Shown here piece by piece: positions 44,808-53,821 of a DNA stretch of 64,000 nt. The translations under genes were made by a program, and so were the position numbers. Numbering within the stretch: position 1 is the first letter of the stretch; the number at the start of each line of letters is the position of its first letter. Source of the stretch: Marinilabilia rubra (GTDB lineage: Bacteria; Bacteroidota; Bacteroidia; Bacteroidales; Marinilabiliaceae); the NCBI RefSeq assembly GCF_003121985.1, contig NZ_QEWP01000001.1:496001-560000 (forward strand). Direction: 5' to 3'. The notes beneath the pieces were generated by a model. The model was not told the DNA's origin, ran no database searches, and was given only the letters and a program-made list of their open reading frames with translations.

Positions 44808-45551
44808 TTGAGAGAAACAACAACCATAATTACCACCTGGCCGGTTAAAAAAAATGACCGGTTTTCCACGATTCTGGAATCGGAGGGTATGGCTGTTTTG
44901 CCTTTGCCGATGATTGAAGTCGATTTTCGGTTGTTTACCGTTCCCGGATATTTGGAGGATTACGATTGGGTGGTTTTTACCAGTAAGAATGGTGCAAAAT
45001 CGTTTCTTGAGCAGACCTCTTTTCACCCCCACAATAAGATAGCGGTTATTGGCGAAGGGACTGCAGCACCTTTAGAAGCGTATGGTATTCAGCCTCATTT
45101 TGTAGGAAGCGGGAAAACAGGGCAGGAATTTGCTGATCAGTTGACAAGCCATACTGGCAGGGGAAAGCGCATTTTGTTGGCCCTGGGAAATATGGCTCCC
45201 GACACATTGTATCAAGCGCTTGCTCCTCATAACCGGGTGGAGCGTGTGAATGTTTACGATACCAGAAGACCCGAGGAAGTTGATCAACAATTGTTGAACC
45301 GGATTGTAATCGATGAATATGATTTCATTGCAGTGAGCAGTCCTTCTGCCATAAAAAACCTGTTTGAAATGGTGAGTGAGCGGTTGAAAGTACCTCTCAG
45401 GATTGTGAGCATTGGCGAAACCACTTCGCATGCAGCACGTGAGCTGGGTTTAGAACTTGTTAAAACTGCTACAGAACCGAGTTATGAGGGACTGGCCAAG
45501 TGCGTGGTTGATATGGTGGAACGGGGAGAAGGTAAGAGGAACAGACGGTAA
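44808..45551 (+). CDS. hemD: Uroporphyrinogen-III synthase
   Basis: The 247-residue enzyme cyclises hydroxymethylbilane with D-ring inversion. Sequence conservation in this family is low. The identity rests on WVVFTSKNGAKSFLEQ near residue 45, VAVIGEGTAAPLEAYGI near 70, FIAVSSPSAIKNLFE near 170 and IGETTSHAARELGL near 203, plus position after hemC. The start is a TTG. The next ATG would remove the first beta strand (TTTIITTWPVKK), so TTG is very likely real. It is followed by a 455-base gap. Confidence 0.9.
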   Translation: MRETTTIITTWPVKKNDRFSTILESEGMAVLPLPMIEVDFRLFTVPGYLEDYDWVVFTSKNGAKSFLEQTSFHPHNKIAVIGEGTAAPLEAYGIQPHFVGSGKTGQEFADQLTSHTGRGKRILLALGNMAPDTLYQALAPHNRVERVNVYDTRRPEEVDQQLLNRIVIDEYDFIAVSSPSAIKNLFEMVSERLKVPLRIVSIGETTSHAARELGLELVKTATEPSYEGLAKCVVDMVERGEGKRNRR

Positions 45552-45979
45552 GAGGGTGAAAGGGGTGAAAGATAGAATGGTGTTAAGGCTGGGTGTAAGC
45601 AGTTGGCTGATATGTTTTTAATTTGAATTGAAGCCTGGTTGCCCCGAACCCAATTAAACCACACCGGGACTGTTAGTCGGAGGGACGAGTGTCACACAGG
45701 AAGAGCAGTTATGCGATATCAACGGGATAAGAGAAAAAACCAAACGGGTTCAAAACATTGGTTATGTGCCTTGTATGTTTGATCTAAATAGTGCCAGCAG
45801 TTTTCATCTGTGCCTGCAGGAAGGCGTCAATTGCATGGCTTGAGATGTCTGAAAAGCGGGAGTCCCGATGCTTCGGGATGACTGTTTTGAAGACAAGCAT
45901 TGAGTTTACCCCGACCCTTCGGGGCAGCAATTGTCCTTTCCTTTCAAATACTAAATTAAAAGTAAAGACTAACGTGCTA
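45552..45979. repeat. Gene-free interval with repeat fragments between hemD and hemB
   Basis: This 428-base stretch has no convincing gene. It contains fragments related to family C in reverse orientation: AATAGTGCCAGCAG with TTTTCATCTGTGC (also near 29376-29425), and GGGAGTCCCGATGCTTCGGGATGA (the shared hairpin). A CCCCGACCCTTCGGGG hairpin lies near 45911-45926. A terminal fragment of family A follows. Confidence 0.5.
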
Positions 45980-46004
45980 TAATCTAATAATCTAACGATC
46001 TATT
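45980..46004 (+). repeat. Family A repeat, right-end fragment abutting hemB
   Basis: AATAATCTAACGATCTATT is the family A right terminus. It ends two bases before the hemB ATG, so the hemB ribosome-binding region lies in the repeat. The rest of the element is not recognisable. Confidence 0.5.
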
Positions 46005-46006
46005 TT

Positions 46007-46981
46007 ATGAGCTTTCCAATAACACGACTCAGACGACTACGAAAATCCCCGGCCATTCGAAACATGGTGAGGGAAACCATTGTCAACAGAGACGATCTGA
46101 TAATGCCTTATTTTGTGTGTCCCGGCGAAGGGGTACAAAACCCCATAAAATCAATGCCGGGAAACTATCAGTGGTCTGTTGATTTGTTGGTTAAAGAAGT
46201 GAAGGAGCTTTATGCTTCTACAGGCATTGATAAGATACTGCTTTTTGGTATTCCGGAACAGAAGGATGAGGATGGAAGCGTCGCATGCCGTCACGATGCG
46301 ATTGTGCCAAGAGCTGTAAAGGCACTTAAAGAGGCTGTGCCTGAGGTTATGATTGTGGCGGATGTGTGCAATTGTGAATACACCACTCACGGACACTGTG
46401 GAACTATTGTAGACGGCGATGTAAATAACGATATTACACTGAAAACGCTTTCGGCACAATCGGTCACGCTTGCTGAGGCAGGGGCTGATATTATTGCCCC
46501 GAGTGACATGATGGATGGCCGGGTGGGTGCCATTCGCCGGGTATTGGATGAAAGCGGGTTTGAAAACACCCCCATCATGGCTTATTCTGCCAAATATGCA
46601 TCAGCTTTCTACGGGCCGTTTCGCGATGCAGCGGAAAGTGCCCCGCAGTTTGGAGACCGCTCCACTTATCAGATGGATCCGGCCAATACCGATGAAGCCC
46701 TCCGTGAAGTTCAGGAGGACATTAATGAAGGTGCAGATATGGTAATGGTGAAGCCGGCGTTGAGTTACCTGGATGTAATCAATAGGGTGAAGTCAAGTTT
46801 TAACATGCCTGTAGTGGCCTACAATGTGAGTGGCGAATTTTCTATGGTAAAAGCTGCTGCCCAAAATGGCTGGATTGATGAACAACGAATTATCAAAGAG
46901 ATTTTAACCTCAATCAAACGAGCCGGTGCAGATGTGATTATCACCTATCATGCCAAAGAATTTGTGTTGAATAATGAGTGA
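46007..46981 (+). CDS. hemB: Porphobilinogen synthase (delta-aminolevulinate dehydratase)
   Basis: The 324-residue enzyme condenses two aminolevulinate molecules to porphobilinogen. The catalytic lysines lie in [14 protein letters not shown] near residue 195 and [12 protein letters not shown] near 249. A cysteine-rich metal site, [14 protein letters not shown] near 122-133, indicates the zinc-dependent type. [14 protein letters not shown] near 165 is also diagnostic. It is 80 bases upstream of hemL. Confidence 0.96.
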   Translation: MSFPITRLRRLRKSPAIRNMVRETIVNRDDLIMPYFVCPGEGVQNPIKSMPGNYQWSVDLLVKEVKELYASTGIDKILLFGIPEQKDEDGSVACRHDAIVPRAVKALKEAVPEVMIVADVCNCEYTTHGHCGTIVDGDVNNDITLKTLSAQSVTLAEAGADIIAPSDMMDGRVGAIRRVLDESGFENTPIMAYSAKYASAFYGPFRDAAESAPQFGDRSTYQMDPANTDEALREVQEDINEGADMVMVKPALSYLDVINRVKSSFNMPVVAYNVSGEFSMVKAAAQNGWIDEQRIIKEILTSIKRAGADVIITYHAKEFVLNNE

Positions 46982-47061
46982 ATTAATCAATGAGAAAATA
47001 GAAGAAAAACTCCCTCATTCCTTTATGGCTCGATTTACGATATTTAGCAAAAACAATATTT

Positions 47062-48357
47062 ATGAATACAACCAAAAGTAAAGAAGCATACAAAAAAGCT
47101 CTCGAACTTATGCCGGGAGGCGTCAATTCGCCGGTTCGCGCCTTTAAAAGTGTAGGGGGCGATCCAATATTTATTGAAAAAGGAAAAGGATCCCGGGTCT
47201 GGGATGTTGATGGTAACGAATACATTGATTTCGTGGCATCATGGGGGCCTCTGATTCTGGGGCATGCCCGTGAAGAAATTGTTGAGGCCATCACAAAAAC
47301 TGCAGCCAAAGGCACCAGCTTTGGAGCTCCGACTCTGCTGGAGAATAAAATGACAGAGCTGATCATTTCGATGGTGCCATCCGTGGAAAAAGTACGAATG
47401 GTTAACTCGGGAACAGAAGCTACAATGAGTGCCCTTAGGTTGGCCCGTGGCTATACCAAACGCGACAAAGTCATCAAGTTTGCCGGTTGCTTTCATGGTC
47501 ATGCCGACAGTTTTTTGATTCAGGCCGGATCGGGAGCAATGACACTGGGCTTGCCAGATAGTCCCGGAGTTACTAAAGCAGCTGCCGGAGACACTCTGAT
47601 CGCATCTTACAACGATCTTCAATCGGTAGAAAAATTATTTACTGAATATAAAGACCAGATTGCCGCTGTAATAGTTGAACCTGTGCCTGGAAATATGGGG
47701 GTAATTCCCCCAAAACCGGGTTTCCTGGAGGGTTTGAGGGAGCTGACCTGCACCAATGGCGCTTTGCTGATCTTTGATGAGGTTATCACCGGTTTCCGTT
47801 TGGCTCCCGGAGGAGCTCAGGAGTATCTGGGCGTAACTCCCGACCTAACCACCATGGGAAAGATCATTGGTGGTGGACTACCGGTTGGTGCCTTTGGAGG
47901 AAAAGCTGAAATAATGAACCATCTGGCTCCTGAGGGCCCCGTTTATCAGGCAGGAACACTTTCCGGAAACCCTCTTGCTATGGCAGCCGGGAGCACCATG
48001 TTGGGTGTTTTGAATGATCAGCCTGAAATCTATAAAGACATCGAAGCCAAAGCTATTTATTTGGAAGCAGGGCTTAGGAAAAATGTGGAAGAATCAGGTG
48101 TTTCTGCTGTAATCAACCGCATAGGTGGAATGCTGACTCTTTTCTTTAACGATGCACCAGAAGTCTGGAACCACGAATTGTCATCGGGTTCGGATACCGA
48201 TAAATATGCCGCCTATTTCCGGAAGTCTCTGGAAAATGGCATTTGGCTGGCTCCCTCTCAATTTGAGTGTACTTTTGTTTCAGCAGCGCACACCATGGAA
48301 GAGATTGAAAAAGTGATTGAGTTGTCAGGAGAGGCGCTAAAGGAAATTTCAGCATAA
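47062..48357 (+). CDS. hemL: Glutamate-1-semialdehyde 2,1-aminomutase
   Basis: The 431-residue PLP enzyme converts glutamate-1-semialdehyde to aminolevulinate, the step between HemA and HemB. The N-terminus with [13 protein letters not shown] is typical. [18 protein letters not shown] lies near 112, [11 protein letters not shown] near 236, and the PLP lysine in [17 protein letters not shown] near 267. The gene set hemA/hemL confirms the C5 pathway. hemE follows 88 bases downstream. Confidence 0.96.
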   Translation: MNTTKSKEAYKKALELMPGGVNSPVRAFKSVGGDPIFIEKGKGSRVWDVDGNEYIDFVASWGPLILGHAREEIVEAITKTAAKGTSFGAPTLLENKMTELIISMVPSVEKVRMVNSGTEATMSALRLARGYTKRDKVIKFAGCFHGHADSFLIQAGSGAMTLGLPDSPGVTKAAAGDTLIASYNDLQSVEKLFTEYKDQIAAVIVEPVPGNMGVIPPKPGFLEGLRELTCTNGALLIFDEVITGFRLAPGGAQEYLGVTPDLTTMGKIIGGGLPVGAFGGKAEIMNHLAPEGPVYQAGTLSGNPLAMAAGSTMLGVLNDQPEIYKDIEAKAIYLEAGLRKNVEESGVSAVINRIGGMLTLFFNDAPEVWNHELSSGSDTDKYAAYFRKSLENGIWLAPSQFECTFVSAAHTMEEIEKVIELSGEALKEISA

Positions 48358-48445
48358 TGCACAGGGCATGGGGCATAGGGCATAGAGATGGTGTTTACCC
48401 ATTCTCCCTGCCCCATTCTCTCTGCCCTCTGCTAAAACAGGGAAA

Positions 48446-49474
48446 ATGCAAAACACAATATTACTCGACAAACTAAAAGGTAAACCCACCAACCGGCCTC
48501 CCGTTTGGTTCATGCGTCAGGCGGGGCGGATATTGCCCAACTATCAAAAGCTGAAAGAGAAGTATGCTTTTCATGAGATGATGAGTGATCCGGACCTGGC
48601 ATCTGAGGTGACTCTAATGCCCATTTACGACCTTGGGGTTGATGCAGCCATTCTGTTTTCAGATATTTTGGTGGTACCTGTTGCACTTGGAATGAAGATG
48701 TCATTCACTGCCAAAGGGCCTGTTTTTGAGAGTCCCCTGGCCGGGGCAGCAGAGCCTTCCAAAGCCCTTGAGCCGGATCCGTCAAAGCTGGAATACATCT
48801 ACCAAAATATTGAGGCCATTATAAAACACAGGCCGGATAATACTCCGTTGATTGGTTTCTGTGGAGCACCGCTCACAACTTTATGCTACATGGTTCAGGG
48901 AACAGGCAAGAATCCCAATTTCCCTGATGTAGTGAAATATCTTTACCGCAATAAATCGGATGCACGAAAAATGATTGATGCCATTGCGGATATGTCGGTT
49001 ACATATGCCCAAAATCAGATTAAACATGGCGTGGAGGTGTTTCAGCTGTTCGATACGCATGCCGGACTGATTCCTGTAGATCTTTATATGGAGCTGTTTT
49101 GGCCGGCCATTGAAAAAATATCTAAAGCAGTAAGGGAGACCGGTGCGCCATTTATCTATTTTCCGAAGGGATTGGGCACGGGCATTAAATATGTAACTCC
49201 CGATATAGCTGATTATGTGAGCATCGACTGGCAAATGCCCATCGAGCACGCACGTGAGCTGGTTCCCCAAGGCGTAGGTCTTCAGGGAAACATCGATCCC
49301 CGTTTGCTTTATGCCTCAAAAGATGAAATTGCCAAAGCCCTGGAGAAATTCATTCCCTTTTACCGGCAAAATCCCGATCTAATACTTAATCTCGGACATG
49401 GTTTCCTGCCCGATGTGCCTTACGAAAATGCCCGCTTTGTTGTTGAATGGGTGAAGCAGGCCTGGTGGAAATAG
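48446..49474 (+). CDS. hemE: Uroporphyrinogen decarboxylase
   Basis: The 342-residue enzyme decarboxylates uroporphyrinogen III to coproporphyrinogen III. The N-terminal RPPVWFMRQAGRILPNYQ holds the substrate-binding Arg residues. DAAILFSDILVVP lies near 65 and GFCGAPLTTLCYMVQG near 140. The C-terminal NLGHGFLPDVPYEN is also present. It is the last haem gene here; coproporphyrinogen oxidase and ferrochelatase are not in the window. A strong terminator follows. Confidence 0.96.
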   Translation: MQNTILLDKLKGKPTNRPPVWFMRQAGRILPNYQKLKEKYAFHEMMSDPDLASEVTLMPIYDLGVDAAILFSDILVVPVALGMKMSFTAKGPVFESPLAGAAEPSKALEPDPSKLEYIYQNIEAIIKHRPDNTPLIGFCGAPLTTLCYMVQGTGKNPNFPDVVKYLYRNKSDARKMIDAIADMSVTYAQNQIKHGVEVFQLFDTHAGLIPVDLYMELFWPAIEKISKAVRETGAPFIYFPKGLGTGIKYVTPDIADYVSIDWQMPIEHARELVPQGVGLQGNIDPRLLYASKDEIAKALEKFIPFYRQNPDLILNLGHGFLPDVPYENARFVVEWVKQAWWK

Positions 49475-49500
49475 GCTTTCTGTCCCTGGCAAAGGAATTA

Positions 49501-49549
49501 AAAAAGGACGAATTTGATACCATTGGTCTGTATCAAATGCGTCCTTTTA
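49501..49549 (+). terminator. Intrinsic terminator after hemE
   Basis: A long hairpin (about 18 bp with one bulge, from AAAGGACGAATTTGATA to its complement) is followed by TTTTAT. It starts 27 bases after the hemE stop. Confidence 0.9.
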
Positions 49550-49599
49550 TCTTAGGCCCCGCCCGATAGACAAATTTATTTTTGCAGTCTCTTGTTTTA

Positions 49600-49632
49600 C
49601 AATAGATCGTTAGATTTATAGATGTCAGATAA
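49600..49632 (-). repeat. Family A repeat, terminal fragment in reverse orientation
   Basis: CAATAGATCGTTAGATTTATAGATG is the inverse of the family A right end. The sequence then diverges, so only about 30 bases remain. It lies between hemE and the convergent pfpI gene. Confidence 0.5.
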
Positions 49633-49695
49633 ATCAATGTTGCTGAAAACCACTCCTGGTGGGGATTTGGAATCTGTACCTTTTAATCGAAGAAT

Positions 49696-50214
49696 CTATT
49701 TTAGTAAATCCAACAGAGCTTTGGCGTACTCAGGTAAATCAACCGGGGTACGGCTCGATACTAAATTTTTATCCACTACAACAGGCTCGTCAACCCAATT
49801 CACACCCGCATTTACCATATCGTCTTTAATCGCACTAACACTTGTAGCTTTTCGGCCTTTCAGTATGTTTGCCGAAATGGTAACCCAACCTGCATGGCAA
49901 ATGATACCAATGGGTTTACCGGCTTCGTCCATCTTCTTAACAAACTCCAAAACCCTGGGGTATCGACGCATCTTGTCCGGGGCATAACCACCGGGGATTA
50001 TTAACCCGTCAAAATCATCAGCATTCAAATCATCGTAGCCAATATCGGCACTTGCAGGTAATCCGTGTTTGCCGGTGTATTGTGCACCTGGTTTTTCTCC
50101 TGCAAGAACCACCTCTGCACCTGCTTCGCGTAACCGGATGACCGGGTACCATAGTTCAAGATCTTCGAAAATTTCGTGCACAACTGCTGCTATTCGTTTG
50201 TTTTTGAGTTCCAT
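49696..50214 (-). CDS. DJ-1/PfpI family protein
   Basis: The 172-residue protein of the DJ-1/PfpI superfamily is close to YhbO/PfpI proteins implicated in repair of glycated or oxidised molecules. The nucleophile-elbow Cys lies in IGIICHAGWV near residue 105. The Glu in EIFEDLEL near 15 and GLIIPGGYAPDKMRRYP near 72 are also characteristic. The length is standard for the family. It is a cytosolic stress-related gene, divergent from the patatin gene. Confidence 0.93.
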   Translation of the reverse strand: MELKNKRIAAVVHEIFEDLELWYPVIRLREAGAEVVLAGEKPGAQYTGKHGLPASADIGYDDLNADDFDGLIIPGGYAPDKMRRYPRVLEFVKKMDEAGKPIGIICHAGWVTISANILKGRKATSVSAIKDDMVNAGVNWVDEPVVVDKNLVSSRTPVDLPEYAKALLDLLK

Positions 50215-50444
50215 AATGTATTTGTTTTGGTTTTACAGAGGAACCAACCACAAAGGGATATTGTTTGGTGGGGGGGCTTAAGTGTCAGTAATTGTTGAAT
50301 TTCAGGTTCTTTATTCGACCTGTTGACTTTTGCATGTAAGTTTTCATAAATTGGGAAAATGTTTTAATGAAGCGTCCTGCCGGTTCCTTTGTGTTTTTTT
50401 CAGTTCCTCGCAGGCAAAAGGTCTCTAAAATAAAAAAGATAACC

Positions 50445-51374
50445 ATGAGAAAGATTTTAAGCATTGATGGAGGAGGAATCAGAGGACTGATTCCGGCATT
50501 AGTATTGGCTGAAATTGAGAAAAAAACAGAAAAGCCGGTTTCAGAAATATTTGACCTGGTAGCAGGAACTTCTACCGGGGGTATTCTGGCACTGGGGCTG
50601 ACCAAGGATGATGGAAATAACAAGCCCGAATATATGGCCAAAACGCTTTCCGAAGTTTATGAAAAACGCGGAAAAGACATATTCTCCCGATCCCTGTGGA
50701 AAGGCATATCGTCAGTTGGGGGAATCACTGATGAACTCTACTCTGAAAAGGGTCTTGAAAAAGTATTGGATGATTATTTTTCTGATGAGCCACTAGGGGC
50801 ATGTTTGACTAATACTTTGATTACAACTTACGACATTCAAAACCGTGAGCCTCTGTTTTTGAAAAGCTGGAAAGATGAGCACCGGGCTGTTTTAATGAAA
50901 CATGCCGCACGGGCCACATCGGCAGCACCTACCTATTTTGAGCCGGCCCTGGTACCCATTGGTAGCGCCACCAGGGCCCTTGTTGATGGCGGAATATTTA
51001 TCAACTCTCCTTCTGTTTCTGCATATGTTGAGGCTAAAAAAATATTTCCCGATGAATCGGAATTTTTGCTGTTGTCACTTGGCACAGGTGAACTGGTTCG
51101 GCCCATTGGTTATGCCGAGGCAAAAGATTGGGGAAAAGCCGGATGGATGCTCCCCTTGCTGAGTTGCATGTTCGATGGTGTATCGGATGCAGCTAATTAT
51201 CAGATGAAGGTGTTGCTGGGCAGCAATTATTATCGATTACAAACAACCCTTTCATTAGGATCTGATGACATGGATGATGCTACTGAGGGAAATTTAGAAA
51301 ATCTGAGGAGTGAAGCGCGCAAGCTTATAAGAACTCACAGAAGTGAAATTGACGAAATATGCAAAGTATTGTAG
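50445..51374 (+). CDS. Patatin-like phospholipase
   Basis: The frame opens at 50367, but the ATG at 50445 starts the canonical N-terminus (MRKILSIDGGGIRGL) and gives 309 residues. The Ser-Asp dyad is visible: Ser in VAGTSTGGILAL near 43 and Asp in LVDGGIFINSP near 182, with the oxyanion GGGIRG loop near 9-14. It should hydrolyse lipid acyl chains in the cytoplasm or at the membrane. The single-domain form resembles bacterial patatins of the CapV type, but no cyclic-nucleotide synthase or other defence gene is adjacent. A housekeeping lipase is therefore equally likely. Confidence 0.9.
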   Translation: MRKILSIDGGGIRGLIPALVLAEIEKKTEKPVSEIFDLVAGTSTGGILALGLTKDDGNNKPEYMAKTLSEVYEKRGKDIFSRSLWKGISSVGGITDELYSEKGLEKVLDDYFSDEPLGACLTNTLITTYDIQNREPLFLKSWKDEHRAVLMKHAARATSAAPTYFEPALVPIGSATRALVDGGIFINSPSVSAYVEAKKIFPDESEFLLLSLGTGELVRPIGYAEAKDWGKAGWMLPLLSCMFDGVSDAANYQMKVLLGSNYYRLQTTLSLGSDDMDDATEGNLENLRSEARKLIRTHRSEIDEICKVL

Positions 51375-51424
51375 ATAGCGTTTTTAGTCAATAATTATCG
51401 TTTGGGGTTTAAAATTCATCAACT

Positions 51425-52135
51425 ATGAACTGCAAATTATATTACTGGCCGGCTCCTTTTCGTGGAAACTTCATTCGTCTTTTGCTGGAGGAAGCAGGTG
51501 AAAAATACCAGGAAGCTTCGGTTGAAGAAATTTTGGAATTGTATTCAAAGCCGGTGGAAGTTCAGCCGTTACCAATGATGGCGCCACCTTACCTGCATGA
51601 TTTGGACCACGATGTTTTTCTCAGTCAAATGCCGGTTATTGTCATGCATCTATCCCGAAAACTCGGTTTTTTGCCGGACGACGCCTTTAAATCTTCAGTT
51701 TGTCTCAAGCTGGTGCTTGACAGCAACGACATACTGGCCGAGATCACCAATCTGAATGGTAACACCATGTGGGAGTATGAAAAATGGAAAGAGTTCAGGC
51801 AAAAGAGGCTGAAAAGGTGGCTTGAGATGTTTGAAGAAACCGGTAAGGGATTTGGGTTGAGTTCCAAAAGCGAATACATGCTTGGAGGCGATCAGATCAG
51901 CATGGCAGATTTGGTTACTGAAGCTCTGTGGGGAACCATGATTCGTTGTTTTCCCGATCTGGCAGAAGACTGCCGGAGGCATGCGCCAAATGTTTTTCAA
52001 CTAATACAACGGATTGAGATCCGTCCAAAGATCAAATCATTTATTGAACGGCAACAACAAAGTTATGGTTCTTCTTATTGTGGAGGACAGATTGAGAAGT
52101 CGATCCGAAGTATGTTGGAGAAAGATAGACAATAA
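51425..52135 (+). CDS. Glutathione S-transferase-like protein
   Basis: The 236-residue protein has an N-terminal thioredoxin-like domain (LYYWPAPFRGNFIRLLLEEAGEKY) and SQMPVIVMHLSRKLG near residue 65. An all-helical C-domain follows, with EYMLGGDQISMADLVTEALWGTM near 150. This is the classical GST layout, although the loop between beta 2 and beta 3 is unusually long and acidic. The cofactor and substrate are unknown. It starts 50 bases after the patatin gene and may be cotranscribed with it. Confidence 0.82.
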   Translation: MNCKLYYWPAPFRGNFIRLLLEEAGEKYQEASVEEILELYSKPVEVQPLPMMAPPYLHDLDHDVFLSQMPVIVMHLSRKLGFLPDDAFKSSVCLKLVLDSNDILAEITNLNGNTMWEYEKWKEFRQKRLKRWLEMFEETGKGFGLSSKSEYMLGGDQISMADLVTEALWGTMIRCFPDLAEDCRRHAPNVFQLIQRIEIRPKIKSFIERQQQSYGSSYCGGQIEKSIRSMLEKDRQ

Positions 52136-52782
52136 TATCTGTGATGTTGTAAACTGGAAGGATATCGGTTATGGCCATAAATAATGATGTCCCAAAAGGA
52201 CTGATTGAGTTTTAAATGAGAACAAACGACCTCCTTGTTGCCGTTATCCAAGAGCCCCAGCGGGGCGCCAGCCAATAGAACGGGGCATCGCCCGGCTTAG
52301 TATTGTACCGGTTGTCGTAGCCTTTCAGACGGTCTTCGTCACGCCAGAAAACAAAACGACTACACTCACGAATTTCGTTAATGGGGCGCTTAAGCAATGT
52401 GTACATCCGGTCATGCATTCTTTTGGTGTCATTGGCATCAAACCTTTCACCGTTGGCTCTGACCAAAAGATCGGCCATTTCATCCGACAGGGTTGCTGCC
52501 TTGTCAAAATCTTCGGCAGAATAGCCTGCTTTGGCGCAGAAATCCAGGTTGTTGCGCCCCAATTCTGCTAGGTCGTTCAAATCCCGGATCATATCGGCAT
52601 GTAAGGCGTTTCAATTTCTTTTTGGGTTAAAGCCGTGGCTTCAGGCTTTTTTGCTTCAAAGTCTTCTAATAATACTTCGTTGAACTATTGCAATGATCCG
52701 AAAACTAACTGTTTGCAGTGAAGATTGTTTGTTAAAATTCAGAATGTCAATATTGTACGAATCGTCTTAGATCTTTTATCTA

Positions 52783-52939
52783 AGTAAAGTCATAAACCAT
52801 TTAAAACGTGTTTTTTATAATTTTCTTAGTTTTTTAAATATGCCGCAAAAAGAATCAAAATTTCTTAACTTCGAAAGTTTCCAGCTTCTAACTTCTAACT
52901 TCCAGCCTCCAGCTTCCGGCTTCCGCGCGGCTGGGCTAC
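52783..52939 (+). repeat. Family B repeat, copy 2
   Basis: It begins AGTAAAGTCATAAACC and ends GCGCGGCTGGGCTAC, preceded and followed by TTTTATCTA. It is 7 bases longer than copy 3 because of an extra AACTTCT in the pyrimidine-rich run. Confidence 0.8.
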
Positions 52940-52948
52940 TTTTATCTA

Positions 52949-53098
52949 AGTAAAGTCATAAACCATTTAAAATGTGTTTTTTATAATTTTCTTAGTTTTT
53001 TAAATATGCCGCAAAAAGAATCAAAATTTCTTATATTCGAAAGTTTCCAGCTTCTAAATTCCAGCCTCCAGCTTCCGGCTTCCGCGCGGCTGGGCTAC
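52949..53098 (+). repeat. Family B repeat, copy 3
   Basis: This tandem copy is nearly identical to 52783-52939 and to 23148-23298. The right boundary is again TTTTATCTA, after which the family A right terminus resumes. Confidence 0.8.
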
Positions 53099-53306
53099 TT
53101 TTATCTAAAAATCTAACGGTCTATTGTTCTAAATTAGACATGTTAAATTTGATTTTTGAAAACCGCTGAATGCTCACAGGTTTCACCAATAGATGATCCA
53201 CACCTGTTGAAGTGGATTTTTTTTGAAAGGAAGAAAATGCAGATGGGTTTGGGAGCATTTTTTATATGGTTCATATTTTTTCTCCCTACCTTCCCTAATC
53301 CCTGTA

Positions 53307-53345
53307 AAATAAAAACAGGGAACACCCGCTGAGGCATTCCCTGTT
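53307..53345 (-). terminator. Intrinsic terminator of the Hsp20 gene
   Basis: An 8-bp stem (53315-53322 with 53338-53345) is followed on the minus strand by a TTTTTATTTT tract. It lies 24 bases after the Hsp20 stop. Confidence 0.85.
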
Positions 53346-53368
53346 GTCATCATCCGTTTGTCGGCCGT

Positions 53369-53821
53369 TTATGAAATCCTGATATTTCTGGCCGGTTTAG
53401 GTTTCACTTCTTCGGTTTTGGGCAAAGAAATGGTCAAAATTCCGTCTTTGTATTTGGCCGAAATATCGTCCACTTTTACCAGTTCTTCAGAGACGTTGAA
53501 AACTCTTTGGAAAGACTGGTAATTGAACTCACGGCGGGTTACTTTGCCCTCTTTCTCATCCTTGTGTTCCTCTTTCTTTTCAGAAGAGATGGTCAACTTG
53601 CCGTTTTGGTAGTCCACGTTAAAATCCCTGCGTTCCAATCCGGGAGCAGCGACCTCTACTGTAAATTCATTTTCATTCTCGCTTACATTTACGGCAGGCA
53701 GCGTTTCCCGGGTTCCTGCAAAATTAGACATACCCCAGTCCATCAGGTTTCCATTGAAAAAGTCGTTAAAAAATGAAGGCACTGATGGAAAACGATTTTG
53801 ATTGTATCTGGCCAGTGTCAT
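53369..53821 (-). CDS. Small heat-shock protein, Hsp20/alpha-crystallin family
   Basis: The product is 150 residues from the ATG at 53821. An earlier ATG overlaps the GGAGGG ribosome-binding site (10 bases upstream) and is rejected. A variable N-terminus rich in Phe and Asn (FPSVPSFFNDFF) is followed by the alpha-crystallin domain (about 45-135): PAVNVSENENEFTVEVAAPG, LTISSEKKEE, FQRVFNVSE and the GILTISLPK motif. The C-terminal anchor is NIRIS. It is an ATP-independent chaperone holding unfolding proteins. No CIRCE-like operator was recognised. Confidence 0.95.
   Translation of the reverse strand: MTLARYNQNRFPSVPSFFNDFFNGNLMDWGMSNFAGTRETLPAVNVSENENEFTVEVAAPGLERRDFNVDYQNGKLTISSEKKEEHKDEKEGKVTRREFNYQSFQRVFNVSEELVKVDDISAKYKDGILTISLPKTEEVKPKPARNIRIS

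Larger units (their letters stand above)
52670..53126 (+). repeat. Composite repeat: family A with two tandem family B units, 6-bp target duplication
   Basis: The left end TAATACTTCGTTGAAC and the right end AAATCTAACGGTCTATTG are family A termini. TTCTAA flanks both sides exactly (52664-52669 and 53127-53132). Two family B units lie head-to-tail inside, each bounded by TTTTATCTA (52774-52782, 52940-52948, 53099-53107). The total length is 457 bp and the element is non-coding. Confidence 0.85.
52212..53141 (-). pseudogene. Hypothetical gene disrupted by a family A repeat and a frameshift
   Basis: On the minus strand an ATG at 53141 opens MSNLE and runs straight into the family A element. On the other side the frame resumes after the duplicated target TTAGAA as LEDFEAKKPEATALTQKEIE, then TPYMPI and a stop near 52590. 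A second frame opens at the ATG at 52592 and encodes 126 residues (HADMIRDLNDLAELGRNN..., EIRECSRFVFWRDEDRLKGY). From memory, these two pieces are the N-terminal and C-terminal parts of one Bacteroidota protein family of unknown function of about 250 residues. The middle part is missing, so there is also a deletion. The C-terminal 126-residue piece could still be translated. Confidence 0.6.

Noticed and set aside
45791-45982. 63-codon plus-strand frame between hemD and hemB
   Set aside because: It lies across family C-like repeat fragments and hairpins, has no protein-like conservation I can see and ends in repeat sequence.
42431-49474. Haem gene run as a novel or unusual pathway
   Set aside because: HemA, HemC, HemD, HemB, HemL and HemE are all standard with intact motifs. 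This is the ordinary C5 pathway to coproporphyrinogen III.
50445-51374. Patatin as a CBASS (CapV) anti-phage effector
   Set aside because: No cyclic nucleotide synthase, ubiquitin-like or other defence gene is adjacent. The neighbours are PfpI and a GST-like gene, so a defence role is not supported.
52774-53107. Tandem direct repeats resembling a CRISPR array
   Set aside because: Only two units, each about 150-157 bp with no short-repeat/spacer alternation, and no cas genes nearby. They are dispersed-repeat family B.
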